Position numbers and translations under genes: made by a program | NCBI RefSeq assembly: GCF_900129845.1 | Contig: NZ_FQXB01000001.1 | Span: 1,054,001-1,118,000, forward strand | DNA length: 64,000 nucleotides | From: Cognatiyoonia sediminum | GTDB taxonomy: Bacteria; Pseudomonadota; Alphaproteobacteria; Rhodobacterales; Rhodobacteraceae | Reading direction: 5' to 3' | Shown: in pieces, positions 38,132-47,362 of the stretch | Numbering within the stretch: position 1 is the first letter of the stretch | Layout of the letters: every line of letters begins with the position of its first letter | The notes under the pieces: generated by a model | The model's input: only the letters and a program-made list of their open reading frames with translations | Databases searched by the model: none | What the model was told of the DNA's origin: nothing

Positions 38132-38160
38132 TGCATACGCCGCAGCGCAGCAGAGGTCAA
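38132..38160 (-). promoter_or_regulatory. Predicted metZ promoter
   Basis: TTGACC and TATGCA are spaced exactly 17 bases on the minus strand. The implied transcription start (about 38125) coincides with the first base of the SAM-II aptamer. The -35 box lies just after the end of ispZ. Confidence 0.6.
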
Positions 38161-38165
38161 GCGCG

Positions 38166-38771
38166 CTAGGCGTCGTCTTCCGGCTCGATCAAATATTGTT
38201 GAAGCGCCATGATCTGCCACATCAGGAAGGCAAACATCGCCGCGGGGAAGGCAAAGGTTTCCAATGTTACCCAAAGCTCGGTGCTTTGGGTTCGCCAGAT
38301 GACCTCGTTTGCGACAGCCAAAAAAGCGAACATCGCGGTCACGCGTTTGGTCAGGATCATCCATCCCTCTTGCCGCATGGGCATCGCATCACCCATCACC
38401 CATTCAAGGAAACTTTGACCACGCCAAAGGCCAATACCCAAGATGGCGGCAAAGCTGCCGTAGACGATGCTGGTTTTCATTTTAAAGAACCGTTCGTCAT
38501 TGAAATAGGCGGTCAGGCCACCAAAAAATACCACCATGAAGGCCGTGAAAATCTGCATCCGGCTGAGCTGTTTTGTCATCGCCCAAAGGATACCCATAGC
38601 CACCAGCAGGATCGGGACAAAAACCAAAGTCGCAATTATGAAACCGGAATATTCCGTTTCACCAATCGTATAGGTATCGTCCTTAATCCGCAGATAAAGA
38701 ACGAAAAATGCAATGGTCGGACCAAGCTCGAGAAGCTGTTTGATCCAAGGATTGACAGGTTGTTCAGACAT
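38166..38771 (-). CDS. ispZ: Inner membrane septation protein A (IspZ/YciB family)
   Basis: A 201-residue protein with about five membrane helices, starting NPWIKQLLELGPTIAFFVLYLR, the family's N-terminal signature (LELGPLxxFF). The middle helices include GGLTAYFNDERFFKMK and a C-terminal PAAMFAFLMWQIMALQQY. YciB/IspZ-family proteins affect septum formation and envelope synthesis. It is the last gene of ftsY-unknown-DMT-ispZ; 12 bases separate it from the DMT gene. Confidence 0.92.
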   Translation of the reverse strand: MSEQPVNPWIKQLLELGPTIAFFVLYLRIKDDTYTIGETEYSGFIIATLVFVPILLVAMGILWAMTKQLSRMQIFTAFMVVFFGGLTAYFNDERFFKMKTSIVYGSFAAILGIGLWRGQSFLEWVMGDAMPMRQEGWMILTKRVTAMFAFLAVANEVIWRTQSTELWVTLETFAFPAAMFAFLMWQIMALQQYLIEPEDDA

Positions 38772-38783
38772 AAATCGCCTCCG

Positions 38784-39692
38784 TTACCCTCCCATTTCGA
38801 CGATGACGGCCCCAAGTGCAACCAGCGCCATCAGGAAAATTCGCGTGATCCCCACTTTTTCACGCAAAACCAGCCAACCAATAAGCGCGGCAAAGACGGT
38901 TGACGTTTCTCTCAAGACGGCAGCTTCACCGACTTTATCGAGCCGTGTGGCCAGCATAACACCGCCAAAGCTGATCCACGCGATGACCGCTCCGGCAAAG
39001 CCTCGAAACAAGAGCGGGCCAAGATCAGGCGGCGCATCCATCCGACGATATCGCCACCATCCGATGATTGGGAAATCCAAAGCCGTGATGAAAAAGAACC
39101 AAGCCAGAAACGTAAACGGATCAGGGCTTTGCCGGATGCTGTAGGCATCAAAGATGGTGTAGATGGCGACCAAAACACCACCCAAAATCGCCCACATCAA
39201 CCCAAGGCGTAGCGCCAAAGGATCAAGCGTTTCTTGCCGCAGGTTGAGCACCGCGATCATCAGGATACCGCCAGACAGGCACAAAACGCCCAGCCATTGC
39301 AGGCCGGTAAAACTCTCCTGAAAGATGAGGCTGGCAGCGATGACGGTGACGATTGGGCCGGTGCCTCTAACAACAGGATAAACGACCGTGTATGCCGCAC
39401 GCTCATAGGCCAGAGCCATGGTGAGTTTGTAAAGAAAGTGGATCGCCAAAGCTCCAGCCAGCAGTACCGCAATCTCAGAACTCGGCCATGGAACGAGGAA
39501 AAGAGCGACTGGTGCGGAGATGACCACCAACCAGCCATCAATCGCCCCGCGTGTCAGCCAAGGATCATGTCGCCCTTTTTGAAGCGCGCCAAAGACGGCG
39601 TGGGCAAAGGCCGACATCAACGCGAGCCCCGCCGCCAAACGCGCGCCTTCCGCTGTGCCCGATAGGATGACGATCCATTCGCTTAGGGTCAC
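38784..39692 (-). CDS. EamA/DMT family transporter
   Basis: A 302-residue integral membrane protein of about ten helices and two EamA repeats (AFAHAVFGALQKGRHD in the first, WAILGGVLVAIYTIFDAYSI in the second, ending RIFLMALVALGAVIVEMGG). It starts with GTG at 39692, overlapping the upstream gene's TGA (GTGA). The substrate is unknown. The co-transcription with ftsY and ispZ suggests an envelope-related role only weakly. Confidence 0.87.
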   Translation of the reverse strand: MTLSEWIVILSGTAEGARLAAGLALMSAFAHAVFGALQKGRHDPWLTRGAIDGWLVVISAPVALFLVPWPSSEIAVLLAGALAIHFLYKLTMALAYERAAYTVVYPVVRGTGPIVTVIAASLIFQESFTGLQWLGVLCLSGGILMIAVLNLRQETLDPLALRLGLMWAILGGVLVAIYTIFDAYSIRQSPDPFTFLAWFFFITALDFPIIGWWRYRRMDAPPDLGPLLFRGFAGAVIAWISFGGVMLATRLDKVGEAAVLRETSTVFAALIGWLVLREKVGITRIFLMALVALGAVIVEMGG

Positions 39693-40603
39693 GGTTTCGA
39701 TAGGGAGGTCCAGTTGATCGCTATGTCCGAGTCCGACAGTGCGTTTATGGCGTCAGAAAACGTATCCAGCTTCCCCGTTAGAAAAGCTGGTCCCAGACTG
39801 CGGGCACCCAAACCATCTTCTGACCTTAGCGAAAGCTCAAAAATACCATTGGGGTTTGGCAGTTCTTCCACCAAGGCGACCAAAGCATCCTTGCTTTGTT
39901 CATTCAGACTGGGGCTATCCAACGCTCGAATGTCATCAATGACGTGAGATTTGATAATCGCGGTTGCTCGTGCAGGGTAAGCCTCTCCTCGCAAGACGAG
40001 TGTACCTAGCGGCAACAGCGCATAGTTCTCGAATAGGCCTGTTGATTGGACTTTAATGTCCAGCTCTGTGAGTTTCCCAGTCAATGCGCTCGCGCGAAGG
40101 GCGAAGCGGCTTCCTAAGTCGACGCCGGTGACTTTCGCCGATGCGTCAATATACCCTAAGGGCCCGAAATCAAGGAACACGGCCTCCACCAGCAAGTCAT
40201 CTTCGTCTTCATCCCATTCGAGGACCAGTTCTACGGAAATTCCCGAACGCTTGTTCTGAACTCTGAGCAAATAGTCGAGAACGACATCACCAGTTTTGAA
40301 CTCTGGCCAAATGCCTTCGGCAGAAATATCGATTCGTGTGGGGGGAAGACCATCTTCGATCCATCGATCCGCGCCCTCTAGTCGCCAATAGACCCGATCG
40401 GCGCGCAATGTTTGCCTGTCGTCTTGGTATATGACGACGTCAAGCGCGGTACATCGGCCGTCGGCAGCAACTGACGAAGTAACGCCCGGAAGGCCGGTAA
40501 GCGTCGTCAGAGGCACCACACTATCTGCGCAAATCGTCGGCGTCATGTCTTGCGCGTTGGCTGATCCAGCCAACATCAACAACGCCGCAATCAGCCGTTT
40601 CAT
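39689..40603 (-). CDS. Secreted protein of unknown function in the ftsY operon
   Basis: A 304-residue protein with a signal peptide (RLIAALLMLAGSANA, cleavage before QD). The mature part is rich in beta-strand-like stretches (YWRLEGADRW, VVLDYLLRVQNKRSGISVELVLEWDE) and has two Cys near the N-terminus (TICADSV, DGRCTALD) that may form a disulfide. It has a faint AsmA/DUF2125-like look but I do not recognise the family. It begins with an ATG overlapping the ftsY stop by 4 bases. Confidence 0.72.
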   Translation of the reverse strand: MKRLIAALLMLAGSANAQDMTPTICADSVVPLTTLTGLPGVTSSVAADGRCTALDVVIYQDDRQTLRADRVYWRLEGADRWIEDGLPPTRIDISAEGIWPEFKTGDVVLDYLLRVQNKRSGISVELVLEWDEDEDDLLVEAVFLDFGPLGYIDASAKVTGVDLGSRFALRASALTGKLTELDIKVQSTGLFENYALLPLGTLVLRGEAYPARATAIIKSHVIDDIRALDSPSLNEQSKDALVALVEELPNPNGIFELSLRSEDGLGARSLGPAFLTGKLDTFSDAINALSDSDIAINWTSLSKP

Positions 40604-42462
40604 TCCAAGCCAACCAGCGCTTTGGCGAAATCTTCGGGATCAAAGGGTGCAAGGTCGTCAATCTGTTCGCCAACGCCAATCGCATGGATCGGAAGGCCGA
40701 ATTTGTCAGCCAGAGCGACTAAGACGCCCCCCTTGGCTGTGCCGTCAAGTTTCGTCATGACAAGGCCCGATACGTCCGCCAGTTCCTGAAAAACCTTAAC
40801 TTGGCTCAACGCATTCTGGCCCGTGGTTGCATCAAGCACCAACAGTGTGTTGTGCGGCGCATCTGGGTCTTTCTTGCGGATCACGCGAACGATTTTGGAC
40901 AGTTCTTCCATCAAATCCGCGCGGTTCTGAAGTCGACCAGCCGTGTCGATCATAAGTAGGTCGGCCCCGTCGCGTTGTGCCTGATCCATCGCGTCAAAGG
41001 CCAAACTCGCCGGATCGGTGCCTTCTGGCGCTGTCAGAACCGGCACCCCTGCCCGTTCGCCCCAGACCTGCAATTGTTCAACTGCTGCTGCGCGAAAGGT
41101 ATCGCCAGCGGCAATCACTACCGACTTGCCAGCGGCCTTAAACTGGCTTGCGAGCTTACCAATCGTAGTCGTCTTGCCAGATCCGTTCACGCCAACGACC
41201 AAAACAACCTGCGGCTTATGGGAATAAAGTGGCATCGGTTTGGCCACACCATCCATGATCCGAGAGACTTCGTCGGACAGCAGCGTCTTGATCTCTTCGA
41301 CCGAGAGTTTCTTTCCCATCCGGCCTTCGGCCATATTGGCCGTCACGCGCAGGGCCGTATCGACGCCCATATCTGCCGTGATCAGCAGTTCTTCCAACTG
41401 CTCCAACATATCATCATCGAGCGTTCGCCGAACGACAGTTTTCTTTTGCCCGCCAAAGAGCCGCCCCAGAAGCCCACGTTTTTCTTCGGGTTCTTCTTCG
41501 CCTTCAAAGTCATCAAGTGGCGAGGCCGTCAGCGTTGTCATCGGCTCCATCACCGCTTGAGGGGCTGGGCGCGCGGCCAGTTCGCCAAGCCGTTCTTCTT
41601 CCGCGATCCGCGCCTCTTCCGCAAGGCGTTCGGCTTCCGCTAAACGTTCAGCGGCTTCGGCTTCTTGCGCTTGTCGTTCGGCTTCTCGCGCTTTGGCCTC
41701 TTCTTCCTCGCGGCGGCGTTGGTCTTCGCGCTCTTGCGCTTCCGCTTCCTCGCGTTGACGCTCTTCCTCGCGGCGGCGCGCCTCTTCGGCTTCTTTTAGG
41801 CGCTGCTCTTCTTTCTCAGCCGCTTCAGCCTCCAGGCGCGAACGCTCAGCTTCGCGTTCGGCTGCTTCAGCTTCCAACCGCTTGCGCTCTTCCTCTTGCT
41901 GGCGCGCAATCTCTTCCAGTCGCGCTTTCTCAGCGGCATCAGCAGCGGCTTGAGCAGCTTCTTTCGCCGCTTTCTGCTCTGCTGCGATCCGCTGGCGCTC
42001 TTCTTCTTCAGCTTTCGCGCGGGCCGCTTCTAACTCAGACAATCGCTGCCGTTCGGCTTCTCGCTCGCGCTCCAACTCTGCCTGACGCTGTTGTTCGGCC
42101 AACCGTTCACGCTCAAGTTCTTCCTGACGCTGGCGCTCCGCTTCTCTCTCGCGCTCTAGCTCTTCTTGACGACGGCGTTCTTCCTCACGTTCACGTTCAA
42201 GCTCTGCCTGTCGCTCACGTTCGGCTTCCCGTTCAGCCTCAAGGGCCTCCTGACGCGCTTTCTCTTCAGCCTCTGCCTTCTCTTTCGCGATGCGCGCCTC
42301 TTCTTCAGCAGCCGCTATCTCTTCAGGTGTCGGGCCAGAGGGGGCTTCCGCAACTTCTACGGTTTCTTCTTCACCGCCGTCACTGACAATGGCATCCAAG
42401 CCCTCATCGATTTTCGATGAAGATTTAAAGAGCCGTTCTTTAAGCTTTTTGAAAAACGCCAT
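40600..42462 (-). CDS. ftsY: Signal recognition particle receptor FtsY with long charged coiled coil
   Basis: FtsY docks ribosome-SRP complexes at the inner membrane. The C-terminal NG GTPase (~325-620) has VVGVNGSGKTTTIGKLA (G1), AAGDTFRAAA (G2), LLMIDTAGRLQNRADLMEE (G3), TKLDGTAKGG (G4) and IHAIGVGEQIDDL (closing motif). The acidic A-domain is unusual: residues ~50-310 are almost wholly E/R/Q/A/K repeats of the form AEREREAERQRQ, predicting a long continuous coiled coil. Total length 620 is far above the ~400-500 of most bacterial FtsY. It heads an operon with a secreted unknown protein, a DMT transporter and ispZ. Confidence 0.96.
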   Translation of the reverse strand: MAFFKKLKERLFKSSSKIDEGLDAIVSDGGEEETVEVAEAPSGPTPEEIAAAEEEARIAKEKAEAEEKARQEALEAEREAERERQAELEREREEERRRQEELEREREAERQRQEELERERLAEQQRQAELEREREAERQRLSELEAARAKAEEEERQRIAAEQKAAKEAAQAAADAAEKARLEEIARQQEEERKRLEAEAAEREAERSRLEAEAAEKEEQRLKEAEEARRREEERQREEAEAQEREDQRRREEEEAKAREAERQAQEAEAAERLAEAERLAEEARIAEEERLGELAARPAPQAVMEPMTTLTASPLDDFEGEEEPEEKRGLLGRLFGGQKKTVVRRTLDDDMLEQLEELLITADMGVDTALRVTANMAEGRMGKKLSVEEIKTLLSDEVSRIMDGVAKPMPLYSHKPQVVLVVGVNGSGKTTTIGKLASQFKAAGKSVVIAAGDTFRAAAVEQLQVWGERAGVPVLTAPEGTDPASLAFDAMDQAQRDGADLLMIDTAGRLQNRADLMEELSKIVRVIRKKDPDAPHNTLLVLDATTGQNALSQVKVFQELADVSGLVMTKLDGTAKGGVLVALADKFGLPIHAIGVGEQIDDLAPFDPEDFAKALVGLE

Positions 42463-42540
42463 GTGGTCGCGCCTGATCAGTTGTTTTCACAGACTTAATC
42501 TTCAACGCGACCGGATGGAAGGGTTTGAGCTGTTATCGCC

Positions 42541-44226
42541 TCAAATCTCGTCGGGGAAATACTTGATCGTGGACCTGATCGGGTTCGGCGCCGCCTGCCC
42601 CAAGCCGCAAATCGAGGCGTCCGCCATCGCAGTACATAATTCGCCCAACAACTCCTGATCCCAACGGTCTTTATCCATCAGCTTAACAGCCTTTTCGCAG
42701 CCCACTCGGCAAGGAGTACATTGGCCGCAGCTTTCGTCCTCAAAGAACCGCAACATGTTCAGAGCCGCAGCTTTTGCGCTGTCTTTGTCTGAGAGAACGA
42801 CTACAGCGGCGGAACCGATGAACGTGCCTAGTGGCTGAAGCGTGTCGAAATCAAGCGGGACGTCATCTATTGAGGCTGGCAGCAGACCAGAGGACGGGCC
42901 GCCGGGCTGGTAGGCTTTGAAGGTGTGCACTTCAGCCATGCCGCCACAGGCCTCAATGATGTCAGTGATTGTGGATCCAGCAGGCAAGAGGTAAACGCCG
43001 GGGTTCTTCACCCGACCGCTGACAGAATAACTGCGCAGGCCTTTACGTTCATTCTTTTCGGTCGTGTTTAGGCATTCCGGCCCCTCGCGGCAGACTTTGG
43101 CGACCCAATAGAGCGTTTCCACATTGTGCACCAAGGTTGGGCGGTTGAAGATACCAACCTGCGCCACGAACGGCGGGCGGTGACGCGGGATACCGCGTTT
43201 GCCTTCGATGGATTCGATCATCGCGCTTTCTTCACCGCAAATGTAGGCTCCGGCACCGCGGCGCAGGTCGATGTATCCTTGCTCAACAATACCTGCCGCT
43301 TCGAGTGCTTTGATCTCTTCCGCCAAGATATGTAGCACAGCCGGATATTCGTCGCGCATGTAGATAAACGCTTTTTCCGCCTCGACCGCCCAAGCCGCGA
43401 TCAACATGCCTTCTAAGAACAGATGCGGTGTGCGTTCGAGGTAATAACGATCCTTAAACGTGCCTGGCTCGCCCTCGTCGCCATTGACCGCAAGATAGCG
43501 TGGGCCTTCATTGGCGCGGACAAACCCCCATTTCGTGCCGGACGGGAACCCAGCCCCACCCAGACCGCGCAAGCCGCTTTCCTTGATCTTCGCTTGAACG
43601 TCTTCCCAGTTGCCAACAGCGCGCAGATCTTTCAGCGCGACGTAACCTCCATCCGCGACGTAAGCGTCAAGCGCCTGATAATCTGGGATATGCGCGTGGG
43701 TGTCATCCGCTGCAATCGCGGCCTTAACCTTCTCCGGCGTCGCAAAATCGATGTGATTATGACCAAGCTCCAAAGTTGGAGCGGTATCACAGCGCCCCAT
43801 ACATGGCGCGCGAACAACGCGCACTGCGTTCGCATCCAGCCCATCTTCCAAAGCCTTCTTCAGCTCTTGCGCGCCGGCGAGCTCACAAGACAGGGAATCG
43901 CAGACGCGAATGGTCAACGCAGGCGGTTTTGGCTCGCCCTCTTTCACGACATCGAAATGAGCATAGAAGGTTGCGACTTCATAGACCTCTGCCTGCGAAA
44001 TCCGCATCTCTTCCGCCAAAGCCCGCATGTGAGCGGCGGACAGGCAGCCATATTCGTCTTGGATCAAATGTAGAAACTCGATCAGCAGATCGCGATCACG
44101 GGATCGACCGCGCAGCAACGCCCGCACCTCATCCCACGCTTGATCTTCAACCTGGCGGCCTTTCGGCTGATGCCGGCCTTTGCCTTTGCCAGATTTCCAA
44201 ACGCCCTTACGCTCGTCGAGTGCCAT
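42541..44226 (-). CDS. Fused NuoE-NuoF-type subunit, NAD-dependent formate dehydrogenase beta
   Basis: A 561-residue flavo-iron-sulfur protein. Residues ~50-190 are thioredoxin-like NuoE with 2Fe-2S ligands in RVCDSLSCELAG and CMGRCDTAP. Residues ~200-560 are NuoF: FMN/NADH site GLGGAGFPSGTKW and AVNGDEGEPGTFKDRYYLE, GAGAYICGEESAM, and the 4Fe-4S motif CGQCTPCRVGCEKA. This fusion is known as the beta subunit of NAD-linked formate dehydrogenase (Fdh1 type). The expected alpha subunit is not next to it; ftsY follows. ATG 44226 is preceded by AAGGAGCAGGAC. Confidence 0.88.
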   Translation of the reverse strand: MALDERKGVWKSGKGKGRHQPKGRQVEDQAWDEVRALLRGRSRDRDLLIEFLHLIQDEYGCLSAAHMRALAEEMRISQAEVYEVATFYAHFDVVKEGEPKPPALTIRVCDSLSCELAGAQELKKALEDGLDANAVRVVRAPCMGRCDTAPTLELGHNHIDFATPEKVKAAIAADDTHAHIPDYQALDAYVADGGYVALKDLRAVGNWEDVQAKIKESGLRGLGGAGFPSGTKWGFVRANEGPRYLAVNGDEGEPGTFKDRYYLERTPHLFLEGMLIAAWAVEAEKAFIYMRDEYPAVLHILAEEIKALEAAGIVEQGYIDLRRGAGAYICGEESAMIESIEGKRGIPRHRPPFVAQVGIFNRPTLVHNVETLYWVAKVCREGPECLNTTEKNERKGLRSYSVSGRVKNPGVYLLPAGSTITDIIEACGGMAEVHTFKAYQPGGPSSGLLPASIDDVPLDFDTLQPLGTFIGSAAVVVLSDKDSAKAAALNMLRFFEDESCGQCTPCRVGCEKAVKLMDKDRWDQELLGELCTAMADASICGLGQAAPNPIRSTIKYFPDEI

Positions 44227-44380
44227 GTCCTGCTCCTTGGTATTAGAGTGCATTTTTACACAGTGCAGTCGTTCGACACCAAGCAAATGCGACATCTACT
44301 GAACCAGTTGCGCGGCGAATGCGCACAGAGGGTCTTTTTCCATCTCTTATTGGAAACAAATGCCGTGATATAGAGACGAC

Positions 44381-45388
44381 ATGTTGCGTTTCTATCTGGC
44401 CACGACTCTCCCCGCTTTGCTGATTGCGATTGGCGCGGTTTTGGGTGGATGGTGGGTCGCCTTGGGCTTGATTTTCATGACGAGCCTGACGTTCGCTTTG
44501 GACAGTTTGGTCAACATTACACCGAACGAAAACGCAGAAACCGAATTCCCAGCTGGGGACGGGTTGTTGGTGCTTATCGGCACGCTTCACTTTGTGCTGA
44601 TGCTTCTGGTTGTTTGGACTTTGGCGAACGGCTCGCACAGTCTAGCAGCGAATATCGCGCTGTTCATCTCTGCGGGTTTGTTCTTTGGTCAAGTCAGCAA
44701 CTCAGCCGCCCACGAATTGATCCATAGATCACGACGCGACCTGCGCCAATTGGGCGTGTGGGTCTATATTTCGATCCTCGTTGGCCACCACACATCAGCT
44801 CATCTGCTGGTGCATCATCGCTTTGTCGCGACAAGTGATGATCCCAACTCCGCGCAGTTGGGCGAAAGCTACTATCGTTATGTGGCCCGCGCATGGGTTG
44901 GTTCATTCAGCAAAGGCTTTGCTGCAGAAACTCAGAGGCTGAAATCGATCAACCGTCCGAATTCACAAAACCCCTATTGGGTCTATCTTACTGGAGGTCT
45001 TGCGATGCTCGTTTTGGCTTTCTTGATCGGCGGAGTGGCGGGCTTGGTCGCCTATACGGGCCTCGCACTATACGCGACGGCGCAACTGCTGTTGTCAGAC
45101 TACGTTCAACACTATGGTTTGAGCCGAACCATAGATGACAACAAGGCCGAACCCACCACTGCCTTTCACAGCTGGGATAGCCCGCACTGGTTCTCCTCTT
45201 CCATGATGCTCAATGCCCCCCGACATTCGCAACACCACACAAGACCGATGAAACCTTTCACTTCGCTAGAGCCGCACTCTGATGGCCCCATGCTGCCCCA
45301 TTCCCTGCCTGCGATGGCGACCTTGGCACTTTTACCCTCGCGCTGGCGGAAGGTAATGGATCATCGCGCATTGAAATGGCAAAATTAA
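44381..45388 (+). CDS. AlkB-like membrane di-iron monooxygenase (alkane 1-monooxygenase type)
   Basis: A 335-residue membrane protein with about six helices and the His boxes of the AlkB family: HELIHR, HLLVHHRFVAT (HxxxHH) and RHSQHH, plus DYVQHYGL, which matches the NYxEHYG motif of alkane hydroxylases. The enzymes bind two Fe atoms and hydroxylate terminal carbons with a rubredoxin partner, which is not visible here. At 335 residues it is shorter than GPo1 AlkB (~400). The true substrate could be another hydrophobic chain. Divergent from the formate-dehydrogenase-like gene. Confidence 0.85.
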   Translation: MLRFYLATTLPALLIAIGAVLGGWWVALGLIFMTSLTFALDSLVNITPNENAETEFPAGDGLLVLIGTLHFVLMLLVVWTLANGSHSLAANIALFISAGLFFGQVSNSAAHELIHRSRRDLRQLGVWVYISILVGHHTSAHLLVHHRFVATSDDPNSAQLGESYYRYVARAWVGSFSKGFAAETQRLKSINRPNSQNPYWVYLTGGLAMLVLAFLIGGVAGLVAYTGLALYATAQLLLSDYVQHYGLSRTIDDNKAEPTTAFHSWDSPHWFSSSMMLNAPRHSQHHTRPMKPFTSLEPHSDGPMLPHSLPAMATLALLPSRWRKVMDHRALKWQN

Positions 45389-45390
45389 CC

Positions 45391-45771
45391 ATGCGGATAC
45401 TCATCTCCCTCCTCCTCTTCGCCACTACTGCAGCGGCACAAAGCCCCATGACGGCAGAGGAATTCGATGCCTACGTCACCGGCAAAGTCCTGACCTTTGG
45501 TTCCCCCGGAAACCCAAACTACGGGGTCGAACACTACCTGCCTCAACGGCGTGTCTTGTGGTCAGCATTCAATGGCGAATGCATCGAAGGCCGCTGGTAT
45601 GAAGCGGATCAGAACATCTGCTTTGCCTATGAAGGCACAGATGAACACCACTGCTGGACTGTGTTCAAAACACCGGATGGCATCCAAGCGACCAATGCTG
45701 ATTCCGGCCAAATCATCTTTGAAGCCAACGAAGACCCAAGCGCATTGGTCTGCGGGAATTTCTTCAGTTAG
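45391..45771 (+). CDS. Small secreted protein of unknown function
   Basis: A 126-residue protein with signal peptide (MRILISLLLFATTAAA, cleavage before QS). The mature part has four Cys (ECIEGRW, NICFAYEG, HHCWTVFK, LVCGNFF) that could form two disulfides, and two conserved-looking Trp. It starts 2 bases after the AlkB-like stop; an ATG at 45376 inside that gene is an alternative. It is probably co-transcribed with the monooxygenase, and ends 3 bases before the convergent xseA. Confidence 0.72.
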   Translation: MRILISLLLFATTAAAQSPMTAEEFDAYVTGKVLTFGSPGNPNYGVEHYLPQRRVLWSAFNGECIEGRWYEADQNICFAYEGTDEHHCWTVFKTPDGIQATNADSGQIIFEANEDPSALVCGNFFS

Positions 45772-45774
45772 CGG

Positions 45775-47292
45775 TTAGAAAAGGCTTCCTTGATCACCAT
45801 CACCGGCTCTTTTCTTTGCCGGTAGCTTTGACCCACCAACGGTCAATCGACCATCCGCAAATTCGATTTCCAAGGATTTGGCGGATTTCGCCGCGGCCTG
45901 TGTCGTCACCAGATCACCATCACCCCGAACGACCGCATAACCACGCTTCAACGTCTCGCGATACCCCAGCGTTTCGCGCAAACGATCCAAAGCCTCCAAA
46001 CGCTTCGCCCGTTCCGCCTGCTTCGATCGCGCGATCGACGACAACCTTTGCGACGCATGCTCCAAACGCGTTTTGGCCTGTGTCACATCCGGCGCCCGAA
46101 CCTGTATGCGCTCCAAACGATCCCGAGCGCGCATCGCCTGACGTTCCAACGCCGGACCAGACCGTGCTGACAGTTCAACCACGCGCCGCCGCTCCTGCGC
46201 GACCACCCGCGTTAACATCGCAGGCCGCAAAGGCGCATCTGCCAGCTTCAACCGCTTCTGGGCCACAGCCCGCTGCAAGGCATGATCGAGCCGCCCGGAT
46301 GCAAGATCAAACCGCTGTTGCGGAACAGACGTCAGCGCCTCCGGCTGCGGCAAGGCCCGCGCCACATCCGCCAATCGTTGACCGCGACGCTGCACCCCAC
46401 TCGTCAAAGCATGGGTCAAACGCGCGCCCTGCTGATCGGCCCAAGCGAGCAATTCCATTCGAACCGGAACTGCAAGCTCCGCAGCCGCTGTTGGCGTCGG
46501 AGCACGTTGATCGGAAACAAAATCGATCAAAGTCGTATCCGTTTCGTGCCCTACAGCCGAAATCAGAGGAATGTCAGACGCAGCCGCCGCCCGTGCCACA
46601 ACCTCTTCATTAAACCCCCACAGATCTTCGATCGACCCGCCGCCCCGCGCCACTATCAACAAATCAGGCCGCGGCAAAGCCCCGCCGGGTGTCAAGGCGT
46701 TGAACCCTTCAATGGCCCGCGCAACCTCTGGTGCGCAATTTGCGCCCTGCACGGCCACTGGCCACACCAGTACCTTACGCGGGAATCTGTCGCGCAACCG
46801 GTGCAAAATATCTCGGATCACCGCACCGGACGGAGACGTCACTACGCCGATAATCTCCGGCAGATACGGCAGCTCTTTTTTTCGCTCCGGCGCAAACAAG
46901 CCTTCCGCCGCAAGCGCCTTTTTGCGCTTCTCCAGCATCGCCATCAAAGCGCCCGCACCGGCGACCTCAATGCTATCTACATTGATGTTGTATTTCGACT
47001 GCGGCCCAAACGTGCTGAGCTTGCCGGTGACGATCACCTCAAGCCCCTCTTCCGGCAGTACCCCTAGCCCAGTCACCTGCCCCTTCCACGTATTGCAGGC
47101 GATAACGTTCCGCTCATCCTTGATGTCGTAGTAAAGGTGCCCCGACTTGGCCCGCACCACGCGGCCCACTTCTCCACGTACCCGCACGCGGCCAAACGCC
47201 CCTTCAAGCGCTTTCTTCACCGATCCGGTCAGCTCGGAAACAGTGAATTCCGGCGCGTTGCCCTTCGCAGGTTCTTCGTCAAAAAGGTCCAT
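45775..47292 (-). CDS. xseA: Exodeoxyribonuclease VII large subunit
   Basis: XseA with XseB degrades single-stranded DNA in both directions for repair and recombination. The 505 residues show the N-terminal OB fold ([20 protein letters not shown], then [22 protein letters not shown]), the active domain with [33 protein letters not shown] and [23 protein letters not shown], and a long coiled coil rich in R/Q/E. The ATG at 47292 (MDLFDEEP) is the family-like start; an open frame runs ~137 codons upstream through the purD start. xseB is not in the window. Confidence 0.95.
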   Translation of the reverse strand: MDLFDEEPAKGNAPEFTVSELTGSVKKALEGAFGRVRVRGEVGRVVRAKSGHLYYDIKDERNVIACNTWKGQVTGLGVLPEEGLEVIVTGKLSTFGPQSKYNINVDSIEVAGAGALMAMLEKRKKALAAEGLFAPERKKELPYLPEIIGVVTSPSGAVIRDILHRLRDRFPRKVLVWPVAVQGANCAPEVARAIEGFNALTPGGALPRPDLLIVARGGGSIEDLWGFNEEVVARAAAASDIPLISAVGHETDTTLIDFVSDQRAPTPTAAAELAVPVRMELLAWADQQGARLTHALTSGVQRRGQRLADVARALPQPEALTSVPQQRFDLASGRLDHALQRAVAQKRLKLADAPLRPAMLTRVVAQERRRVVELSARSGPALERQAMRARDRLERIQVRAPDVTQAKTRLEHASQRLSSIARSKQAERAKRLEALDRLRETLGYRETLKRGYAVVRGDGDLVTTQAAAKSAKSLEIEFADGRLTVGGSKLPAKKRAGDGDQGSLF

Positions 47293-47362
47293 CAACTGCC
47301 CTTGTTCTTCATTGATGCCAACCTTAGAACGCCCCTCAACAAAGGCCAAGCGGGGGACAGGC

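Noticed and set aside
41517-42386. 289-residue open frame on the plus strand, Leu/Ala/Pro-rich
   Set aside because: It is the antisense of the FtsY coiled-coil repeats.
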